From the NCBI RefSeq assembly GCF_002845745.1, contig NZ_PIUM01000035.1, positions 1-64,000 on the forward strand: a DNA stretch of 64,000 bases. Reading direction: 5' to 3'. Numbering within the stretch: the first letter of the stretch is position 1; the number at the start of each line of letters is the position of its first letter. The notes beneath the pieces were generated by a model. That model ran no database searches. It had not been told where the DNA came from and saw nothing but the letters and a program-made list of their open reading frames with translations. A program made the position numbers and the translations under genes. Below are positions 57,458 to 64,000 of the stretch, piece after piece. This DNA comes from Telmatospirillum siberiense (GTDB taxonomy: Bacteria > Pseudomonadota > Alphaproteobacteria > Rhodospirillales > Magnetospirillaceae).

Positions 57458-59107
57458 ATGTTGACGCTGACCCTTCCCGAACCGAAAACACGCATCAAAG
57501 CCGAAGCGGGCGAGGTCCTCCTCGTCACCAATGCGGATCTCCGCGAATCGGCCAACGTCAATTGCTGGCCGGTCCAGCAGAAGTTCGAGAACAAGCTGAA
57601 AACCGTGCTGACGGAACGGTTCGGCGTCACCATGAAACGGGCCCACCCCGTCAAGACCGACCGGGGCCACGGTTTCATCAGCAGCCAGCGCGAGGGCAGC
57701 GACGTCTTCGAAGGCATCGACCCGGACGCCCCGGTCATCGTCTTGCTGACCGCCTGGCAATACTCCCATCACCTGGCCCCCAGTCTGGTCACCCATCGCG
57801 GCCCCGTGCTGCTGCTGGCCAATTTCGACGGTACCTGGCCCGGCCTGGTCGGCATGCTCTGCATGGCCGGCACGCTGACCAGCCTCGATAAACCCTATTC
57901 GCGCCTGTGGTCGGAAAACTTCGACGACACGTTCTTCCTGGAAGGCCTCGGCTCCTGGCTGAAGTCCGGAACCATCGTCCATAAGACGGATTACCTGCAT
58001 CCGCTCGACAAATCCCATCCCATCATGCGGAGCCCAATGGGCCGCCTCGGCACCGAAGTCGGCCGTTATATCCTGGAGCACAAGGAGATCATCGGCCTGT
58101 TCGACAGCTTCTGCATGGGCATGATCAACGGCGTGTTCCCGCAGAAAGCCCTGACCAGCGTCGGCATGCCGCTCGAGGCGCTCTCCCAGTCCGATCTGCT
58201 GGTGGAAATGGCCAAGGTGCCGCGGTCCTTACGCGAGGAATGCCTATCCTGGTACGAGACGCGGGGCATGCGTTTCAATTTCGGCAGCGATCCGGCGAGC
58301 GATCTGACCCGTGAGCAGGTTCTCGAACAATGCGCCATGCTGATCGCCATGGCGCGGTTCGTTCAACGTTTCGGCCTGTCGGCGGTCGGTGTCCAATATC
58401 AGCAGGGCCTGGCCAATTCCTGCGCCGCCTCGGACTTCGCCGAGGGCGCCATCGGTTCGGCCGAGCGCTTCCCCATTCCCGACGAACAAGGGCGGATCAT
58501 CCGCCCCGGCAAGGCGATCCCCTGCATCAACGAAGTGGACATGGGAACGGCCATCCCCCAGACCATGCTGTGGCGCCTGCTCGATTCCCTCGGACTGCCT
58601 TCGGAAACCACACTTCACGATATCCGCTGGGGCAGCATCTTCGAAGGCACCTTCTACTGGGATTTCGAAATTTCCGGATCGATTCCCTTTTCCCATCTCA
58701 AGGGCGGCATCGCCGGCGCGACGGGCTACCGGCAGCCACCCATGTACTTCCCCAAGGGCGGCTCGACCATCGCGGGACAGGGCAAGGCCGGATCCTTCAT
58801 CTGGGCACGCGCCCATTACGAAGGAACCGAGGTGGTCCTGCATATCGGCACCGGCAAGGCGGTCGAACTGCCTCCGGCCGAGTTCGACCGCAGGCTCGGC
58901 GCGACCACCAGGGAATGGCCGCTGATGAATTGCGTCCTGGATGGCGTCGGCCGCGACGATCTGATGGCCGGGCATCAAAGCAATCACATCACCGTCGCCT
59001 ATGTGGCCGAGGAGCATCTCGCCGACGTCGCCCGCGCGCTCGCCGCGCAAGGCCTGACGCAGAATATGCGGGTTTTCCTGGCAGGGGATCTGGGAACGAG
59101 GATCTGA
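57458..59107 (+). CDS. L-fucose/L-arabinose isomerase-like protein, 549 aa
   Basis: Predicted aldose-ketose isomerase of the FucI/AraA superfamily. A nucleotide-binding-like N-domain (VIVLLTAWQYSHHLAPSLV, LLLANFDGTWPGLVGM) and a catalytic region ('FGLSAVGVQYQQGLANSCA' and 'PCINEVDMGTAIPQTMLW', whose Glu/Asp are candidate Mn2+ ligands) precede the C-terminal 'GAGHQSNHI'-like MAGHQSNHITVAYV, supplying His. Function as an isomerase is inferred from fold and from the FGGY kinase downstream. ATG 57458 is preferred (AGGTGA 5 nt upstream); the open frame from 57374 adds a Leu/Arg-rich stretch. First gene of the rightward sugar operon. Confidence 0.8.
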   Translation: MLTLTLPEPKTRIKAEAGEVLLVTNADLRESANVNCWPVQQKFENKLKTVLTERFGVTMKRAHPVKTDRGHGFISSQREGSDVFEGIDPDAPVIVLLTAWQYSHHLAPSLVTHRGPVLLLANFDGTWPGLVGMLCMAGTLTSLDKPYSRLWSENFDDTFFLEGLGSWLKSGTIVHKTDYLHPLDKSHPIMRSPMGRLGTEVGRYILEHKEIIGLFDSFCMGMINGVFPQKALTSVGMPLEALSQSDLLVEMAKVPRSLREECLSWYETRGMRFNFGSDPASDLTREQVLEQCAMLIAMARFVQRFGLSAVGVQYQQGLANSCAASDFAEGAIGSAERFPIPDEQGRIIRPGKAIPCINEVDMGTAIPQTMLWRLLDSLGLPSETTLHDIRWGSIFEGTFYWDFEISGSIPFSHLKGGIAGATGYRQPPMYFPKGGSTIAGQGKAGSFIWARAHYEGTEVVLHIGTGKAVELPPAEFDRRLGATTREWPLMNCVLDGVGRDDLMAGHQSNHITVAYVAEEHLADVARALAAQGLTQNMRVFLAGDLGTRI

Positions 59108-59155
59108 CAGGCGCCCTTTCGCGCCATCGAAGCAATAACCGGAAGGACGGTCATC

Positions 59156-60088
59156 GTGGCCACCAAGGACAAATACGCCGGCGTCTGGCCGGTGATGCTG
59201 ACACCCTTCGACGCCCGGCGGGAAATCGACTGGGCGTCCCTCGAAAAGCTGATCGAATGGTACATCGGCGCGGGAGTGCACGGCCTGTTCGCCGCCTGCC
59301 AATCGAGCGAGATGTTCTTTTTGAGCGACGCCGAGACGCGACGCCTCGTCCGCTTCGTGGTGGAAAAGGCGGCGGGCCGGGTGCCGGTTGTCGCCTCGGG
59401 CCATACGGCGCAGGGCCATGGCCAGCAGATCGATCAGATCAAGGCGATCGCCGACCAGGGCGTCGACAGCGTCATTCTGATCAGCAACCGTCTGGCGATG
59501 CCGGGCGAGGGCGACGAGGTGGTGATCGACAACATCGCCCGGCTGACCGAACAGGCCCCCCGGACCGTCGGCCTCGGCATCTACGAATGCCCCCACCCCT
59601 ACAAGCGTCTGCTGGGCGACGAGGTGGTCCGCTGGTGCGCGGCATCCGGACGTTACACCTTCATCAAGGACACCTGCTGTAACATCGAGACCATCCGGCG
59701 GCGCCTCGCCCTGGTGGCAGGATCGCAGCTCCATATCGCCAACGCCAACACCCAGACGCTTCTGGAATCGCTGAAGGCCGGCGCACACGGCTTCAGCGGC
59801 GTCATGGCCAACTTCCACCCGGAACTCTATGTCTGGCTTTATGAGAATTGGTCCGCCGAACCCGGGAAAGCCGCACGGCTCTCCAACTATCTGTCCCTGG
59901 CCGCCCTCAGCGAAGTCTTGAGCTATCCGGTCTGCGCCAAGGACTTCCAGGTCGGCATCGGCAATTTCGCCACCTCCCTGTGCCGCGTGCGGGAAGCCGG
60001 CGCCTATTTCACCTCGCATGAGCAAAGCACCATGCGCCAGATGGTCGCCATGGGCGAGGACATCAAGGAGATCCTGGGCATTTCCTAA
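59156..60088 (+). CDS. DapA-type (dihydrodipicolinate synthase/N-acetylneuraminate lyase family) aldolase, 310 aa
   Basis: Class-I aldolase TIM barrel. The Schiff-base lysine is Lys171 in YTFIKDTCCN and the partner Tyr is Tyr143 in LGIYECPHPYK. The first loop, usually GTTGE, is CQSSE here (HGLFAACQSSEMFFL), so the 2-oxo-acid pocket differs from DapA, NanA and most known members. It likely cleaves or dehydrates a sugar-derived 2-oxo acid, as KDG-type lyases do. GTG 59156 has GGAAGGA 8 nt upstream; the 48-bp gap to the isomerase gene indicates co-transcription. Confidence 0.85.
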   Translation: MATKDKYAGVWPVMLTPFDARREIDWASLEKLIEWYIGAGVHGLFAACQSSEMFFLSDAETRRLVRFVVEKAAGRVPVVASGHTAQGHGQQIDQIKAIADQGVDSVILISNRLAMPGEGDEVVIDNIARLTEQAPRTVGLGIYECPHPYKRLLGDEVVRWCAASGRYTFIKDTCCNIETIRRRLALVAGSQLHIANANTQTLLESLKAGAHGFSGVMANFHPELYVWLYENWSAEPGKAARLSNYLSLAALSEVLSYPVCAKDFQVGIGNFATSLCRVREAGAYFTSHEQSTMRQMVAMGEDIKEILGIS

Positions 60089-60157
60089 CCCCCAACACGG
60101 AAAGCGCGAGCCGATTCGAAAATAACGAGAAATCGGCCGCGGCGAGGAGACGAATCC

Positions 60158-61204
60158 GTGAAAGTGACGTTGGAGAACCGCAGCTATCTCATAGCGGAAG
60201 ACGCCGGGCTCTTCGAGAGCTGCCACGCGTCGACCTTGGCGGCGCTTCCCGAAGGCGACCGTCTCTGCGCCTTTTTCGCCGGTCGGCGGGAAGGAGCCGG
60301 CGACACGGCGATCTGGCTGTCGCGTCGGCAGGGCGGTTGCTGGCGGCCGCCGCGGCGGCTGTTCGCCGAGGATGGCCTGGCCCATTGGAATCCCGTCCTG
60401 CACGCGGAAGGCCGGCGGACCTGGCTATTCTACAAGGTCGGCCCGACGGTCCATAGCTGGACCACCCGCCTCTCCCTGTCCGACGATGCCGGCGAGACAT
60501 GGACGCCTCCCCGTCCCCTGGTCCCCGGCGACGGAGGCCCCCGCGGACCGGTAAAGAACAAGATGATCATCCTGTCCAACGGCTCCTGGCTCGCCCCGGG
60601 GTCGGTGGAAACCGAGACGCGCTGGGACGCCTTCGTCGATTGTTCCCCCGACCATGGCGCCTCCTGGCGCCGTAGCGAAATCCCCATCACCCATCGGGCC
60701 ACCGTCGCCCCGTCGTCTCCGGACAAAACCTGGCAGGGGTTGAAGGCCGACGCCCTGTGGGAAACCGATCCCGAGCGGGTTTTCGCCTGGGACGGCATCA
60801 TCCAGCCGACGCTGTGGGAAGCGGCGCCGGGGCAGGTCCATATGCTGCTGCGAAGCACGCGGGGCAGCATCTACCGCAGCGATTCCTCCGATTTCGGACG
60901 GAGCTGGACTCCGGCGCGCGCAACCGGGCTTCCCAACAACAACAGCGGCATCGATCTGGCGCGATTGCCGGACGGAAGCCTGGTGCTGGCGCTGAACCCC
61001 ATCGAAGGGAATTGGGGACGCCGCTCGCCCCTTTCCCTCGTCTGGTCCACCGACAACGGAAACAGTTGGTCCGATCCGATCGATATGGAGACCGAAGAGG
61101 GCGAGTTCTCCTACCCGGCGATCGTCGCCGACGGCGCGACGCTGCAAGTGACCTACACCTGGAACCGGAAAAACATCGTTTATCGCGACCTGCGCGTGGG
61201 GTGA
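60158..61204 (+). CDS. Cytoplasmic Asp-box (BNR/sialidase-like) protein, 348 aa
   Basis: Six-bladed propeller expected from four Asp-box motifs: SDDAGETW, SPDHGASW, SSDFGRSW and STDNGNSW. 'LIAEDAGLFESCHASTLAAL' opens the first blade. There is no signal peptide, unlike secreted sialidases, so it should act in the cytoplasm on an imported substrate. The family includes exo-sialidases and sugar lyases or hydrolases of other specificity. The catalytic Arg triad cannot be confirmed by eye. GTG 60158 follows GAGGAGAC. Sits between aldolase and permease genes. Confidence 0.82.
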   Translation: MKVTLENRSYLIAEDAGLFESCHASTLAALPEGDRLCAFFAGRREGAGDTAIWLSRRQGGCWRPPRRLFAEDGLAHWNPVLHAEGRRTWLFYKVGPTVHSWTTRLSLSDDAGETWTPPRPLVPGDGGPRGPVKNKMIILSNGSWLAPGSVETETRWDAFVDCSPDHGASWRRSEIPITHRATVAPSSPDKTWQGLKADALWETDPERVFAWDGIIQPTLWEAAPGQVHMLLRSTRGSIYRSDSSDFGRSWTPARATGLPNNNSGIDLARLPDGSLVLALNPIEGNWGRRSPLSLVWSTDNGNSWSDPIDMETEEGEFSYPAIVADGATLQVTYTWNRKNIVYRDLRVG

Positions 61205-61270
61205 GACAACGCGCAACGCTCAAGGAAACGCCAAAAAGGCGATCAACAGCGACAAAAGTGGGAGGAAACA

Positions 61271-62608
61271 ATGGCGAGTATCGCGATCGAGGAAAAGCTG
61301 GCCCAACCCGCCCTGGCGGATAAATCGATGATGACGAAGGTCGTCGTATCGAGCTTCATCGGCAACACCATCGAATTCTATGATTTTCTGGTCTACGGAT
61401 TAGCGGCGGCGCTGGTGTTCGGCAAGGTCTTCTTCCCGAACAGCACCCCGTTGGCCGCCATTCTGGCCTCCTTCGCCACCTTCGGCGTCGGCTTCGTCGC
61501 CCGCCCCCTGGGCGGCATCTTCTTCGGACATCTGGGCGACACGGTCGGCCGCAAGAAAACCCTGGTCATCACCCTGGTCGGCATGGGCACCGCCACCAGC
61601 CTGATCGGCCTGTTGCCGACCTATGACCAGATCGGCGTGCTGGCGCCGGTCCTGCTGGTCATCCTGCGCTTTCTCCAGGGCTTCGCCGTCGGCGGCGAAT
61701 GGGGCGGCGCCATGCTGATCGTCGTCGAAAACGCACCGGCGAACCGCCGGGGCTTCTTCAGCGCCTGGCCGCAGACCGGCGGTTTTTCGGGCCAGCTTCT
61801 GGCCACCGGAGCGTTTACCCTGGTGGGCTTCCTGCCGGACGATCAGCTTTTAAGCTGGGGATGGCGGCTGCCCTTCCTGGCCAGCGCCATCCTTGTCGCC
61901 TTCGGCCTTTATCTCCGCTCCAAACTGGATGAGACGGCCGTCTTCAAGCAGACTCAGGCCCAGGCCAAGTCGCAGGAACCCCACCCGGCCCCCTTCGTCG
62001 AGGTCTTCAGCAAATCCTGGCGCAGCCTGCTGCTGATCATGCTGCTCCGTTTCGCCGAAAGCGTTCCCTTCTTCCTGGTGACGGTCTTCGCCGTGTCCTA
62101 CGCCACCGGACAATTGGGGGTGCCGAAACAGACGCTGCTCAACGTCATCATGGTGACCTGCCTGATCGCCTTCCCCGCGCACGGCTTCTTCGGCGCGCTG
62201 TCGGACAAGGTCGGACGCCGGCCCATCTATATCTTCGGCGCCCTGTTCGCCGCCGCCTCGGCCTTCCCCTTCTTCTATCTTCTGCAGACGGGGAACATGC
62301 TGCTGATCGCGCTGGGCTATGTGCTGCTGATCAATGTCGCCCACAATTCCATCAACGCCGTGCAGCCCTCGTTCTTCACCGAGTTGTTCGGCGCCCGGGT
62401 CCGCTACAGCGGCGCCTCGATCGGCCACCAGTTCGGAGCGATCGTCGCCGGTGGGGCCACCCCCTTCGTCGCCAAATCCTTAAGCGCCGCCGACGGCAAC
62501 GGCTGGACCTATGTCGCGGCCTATGTCGTCGTCGGCGCCCTGGTTTCGGCGCTCGCCGCCTATTTCGGCCCGGAAACCTCGAAAAGGATCCTGACCGAGA
62601 CACGCTGA
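61271..62608 (+). CDS. MHS-family (metabolite:H+ symporter) MFS transporter, 445 aa
   Basis: Twelve-helix major facilitator. '[20 protein letters not shown]' is the diagnostic first helix of the MHS/ShiA-KgtP-ProP group, '[16 protein letters not shown]' is the loop 2-3 MFS motif, and '[20 protein letters not shown]' is the conserved helix 4-5 region. These transporters bring in carboxylates, betaines or similar solutes with protons. Here it is probably the importer of the cluster's substrate. ATG 61271 with GGAGG 8 nt upstream. Confidence 0.92.
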   Translation: MASIAIEEKLAQPALADKSMMTKVVVSSFIGNTIEFYDFLVYGLAAALVFGKVFFPNSTPLAAILASFATFGVGFVARPLGGIFFGHLGDTVGRKKTLVITLVGMGTATSLIGLLPTYDQIGVLAPVLLVILRFLQGFAVGGEWGGAMLIVVENAPANRRGFFSAWPQTGGFSGQLLATGAFTLVGFLPDDQLLSWGWRLPFLASAILVAFGLYLRSKLDETAVFKQTQAQAKSQEPHPAPFVEVFSKSWRSLLLIMLLRFAESVPFFLVTVFAVSYATGQLGVPKQTLLNVIMVTCLIAFPAHGFFGALSDKVGRRPIYIFGALFAAASAFPFFYLLQTGNMLLIALGYVLLINVAHNSINAVQPSFFTELFGARVRYSGASIGHQFGAIVAGGATPFVAKSLSAADGNGWTYVAAYVVVGALVSALAAYFGPETSKRILTETR

Positions 62609-62712
62609 ACCATTGCCCCCCCGGTTGCGGTCTCCGCGGGGCCGCAACCGGGGAAGCATCAGGGAAAATCATTGAAAATGATGGGACAGGCCCAAGAGGA
62701 AGGAGTGCGGCG

Positions 62713-64000
62713 ATGACCGATGTGGTGATCGGGGTGGACGTCGGAACGGGAAGCGCGCGCGCCGGCGTTTTCGATCTCGCCGGCCATGGCCTGGGACGGG
62801 CTAGTCAGGCCATTCGGATGTGGCATCCGCAACCCGATTTCGTCGAACAGTCCTCCGACGATATCTGGAACGCGGTCTGTTCGGCCGTCCGCCGGGCGAT
62901 GGCCGAGGCGGGGCCGGGCCTCACCGTGCGCGGCATCGGGTTCGACGCCACCTGCTCCCTGGTGGCCATCGACGCCGATGGCGCCCCCGTGAGCCTCAGC
63001 CGGACCGGATCGCCCGAGCAGAACGTCATCGTCTGGATGGATCACCGGGCCATCGACCAGGCCGAGCGGATCAATGGCAGCGGCCACGAGATCCTGCATT
63101 ACGTGGGCAGCACCATCTCTCCGGAAATGGAGACCCCCAAGCTGCTCTGGATCAAGGAGAAACTGCCGTCCGCCTGGCAAGAGACCGCCCATTTCTTCGA
63201 TCTGCCCGACTTCCTCACCTGGAAGGCCTGCGGCGCCCTGTCGCGGTCCCTTTGTTCCACGGTGTGCAAATGGACCTATCTCGGCCATGAGGGACGCTGG
63301 GACGAGAGCTATTTCCGCAAGATCGGCCTGGGTCAACTGGCCGACGAGGGCTTTCGCCGGATCGGCAGGCAGGTCCTGCCGATCGCCACGCCGGCAGGCG
63401 ACGGGCTTTCCGCCACGGCGGCCGCTCAGTTCGGCCTGACGCCGGGAATTCCCGTCGCCACCTCGATCATCGATGCCCATGCCGGCGGCCTTGGCGTCAT
63501 CGGAGCCGCCATCGACGGAGCCCGGCCCGACCGCGCGCAGATCGAACGGCGGGTGGCGCTGATCGGCGGCACGTCGAGTTGCCACATGGCGGTGTCCGAG
63601 CAGGCACGTTTCGTCCCCGGTGTCTGGGGCCCCTATTTCTCGGCGATGATTCCGGAGATGTGGCTGAACGAGGGCGGGCAATCGGCGACCGGCGCCCTGA
63701 TCGACTTCGTCATCGAAAGCCACGCCAAGGGTCAGACGGCGAAGGCCATGGCGGAGACGGAGGGACGCACCGTTTACCAACGGCTGAACCGGCGCCTCGA
63801 CGATTTGGCCGCATCCCGGCCTTTTCCGGCCGCCCTGACCGCCGATCTGCATGTCCAGCCCGACTTCCACGGCAACCGCTCACCGCGGGCCAATCCCACC
63901 GCGCGCGGCATGATCTCGGGCCTGCAACTGTCGGATGGCGAGGACGATCTGGCGGTCCTCTATCTGGCCACCATCCAAGCCGTCGCCTATGGAACCCGGC
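62713..64000 (+). CDS. FGGY-family pentulose kinase (ribulokinase-like), 3'-truncated by the window end
   Basis: Sugar kinase of the hexokinase/actin fold. The N-terminal phosphate-1 motif is [15 protein letters not shown]. '[20 protein letters not shown]' and [11 protein letters not shown] (FGGY substrate Asp) follow. The FGGY signature region is '[19 protein letters not shown]', then '[20 protein letters not shown]' and [13 protein letters not shown]. The order matches the D-ribulokinase-like (YDR109c/FGGY) subgroup. 429 codons are visible and open to the edge; about 100 more are expected. It would phosphorylate the ketose made by the isomerase. ATG 62713 follows GAGGAAGGAG at 7 nt or more. 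Confidence 0.9.
   Translation, partial: MTDVVIGVDVGTGSARAGVFDLAGHGLGRASQAIRMWHPQPDFVEQSSDDIWNAVCSAVRRAMAEAGPGLTVRGIGFDATCSLVAIDADGAPVSLSRTGSPEQNVIVWMDHRAIDQAERINGSGHEILHYVGSTISPEMETPKLLWIKEKLPSAWQETAHFFDLPDFLTWKACGALSRSLCSTVCKWTYLGHEGRWDESYFRKIGLGQLADEGFRRIGRQVLPIATPAGDGLSATAAAQFGLTPGIPVATSIIDAHAGGLGVIGAAIDGARPDRAQIERRVALIGGTSSCHMAVSEQARFVPGVWGPYFSAMIPEMWLNEGGQSATGALIDFVIESHAKGQTAKAMAETEGRTVYQRLNRRLDDLAASRPFPAALTADLHVQPDFHGNRSPRANPTARGMISGLQLSDGEDDLAVLYLATIQAVAYGTR

Overview
The window is GC-rich, densely coded bacterial chromosome. Several markers point to an alphaproteobacterium, most likely a Rhodospirillales member of the Magnetospirillum/Telmatospirillum type: a Usg protein, an ECF11-type sigma factor with a ChrR anti-sigma factor, two-subunit glycyl-tRNA synthetase, MeaB, pyruvate phosphate dikinase and DsrEFH. 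The genus is inferred from gene content only. No rRNA, CRISPR array, prophage or intact insertion sequence was seen.

Layout. 1-2.9 kb: 5'-truncated rlmB, tRNA-Thr(TGT), two DUF697 membrane proteins and a small membrane protein. 2.9-20.9 kb: the main accessory island. A strongly AT-rich leader precedes a putative heme-oxygenase-fold oxidase, a 4226-residue four-module NRPS ending in a thioester reductase, a cyclic-peptide-type ABC exporter, an SPFH/prohibitin-like membrane protein and a membrane-anchored amino-acid-type binding protein. The last four are translationally coupled or nearly so, and a hairpin closes the unit. 20.9-25.4 kb: outer-membrane barrel protein, DASS anion transporter, secreted trypsin-like protease, thiolase. 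25.7-27.7 kb: CbiX-like chelatase with dsrE-dsrF-dsrH. 27.7-35.8 kb: AcuI-type reductase, a degenerate M48 protein, Usg, glycosyltransferase, chemoreceptor, YgfZ, a 310-bp MITE that supplies both neighbours' stop codons, a HIT protein and a small secreted protein. 35.9-45.9 kb: housekeeping (meaB, ppdK, glyS, glyQ, a TrmN6-like methylase, polyprenyl diphosphate synthase, tRNA-Pro(CGG)).

46-52.8 kb: a complete singlet-oxygen/RpoE-ChrR-type stress module made of two convergent operons. One carries a FAD oxidoreductase, DUF1365, a cyclopropane-fatty-acid-synthase-like methylase and a DUF3833 lipoprotein. The other carries a 53-codon ORF, rpoE, chrR, an SDR and an NTF2-like protein. Both start with the same promoter architecture, TGATCC-N16-CGTARKA, about 30 nt before the first start codon. 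53-56 kb: TPR-sulfotransferase and a BASS-family transporter. 56.1 kb to the end: a LacI-regulated sugar-catabolism cluster (fucose-isomerase-like enzyme, DapA-type lyase, cytoplasmic Asp-box sialidase-like protein, MHS permease, FGGY kinase cut by the window end), with a tandem 51-bp palindrome-bearing repeat in the divergent control region.

The best candidate for an undescribed system is the NRPS operon. Its first adenylation domain lacks the amino-group-anchoring Asp, its last domain is a reductase, and it carries an exporter, an SPFH protein and an anchored binding protein. It may make an N-capped tri- to tetrapeptide aldehyde, alcohol or imine macrocycle. The product prediction is inference.
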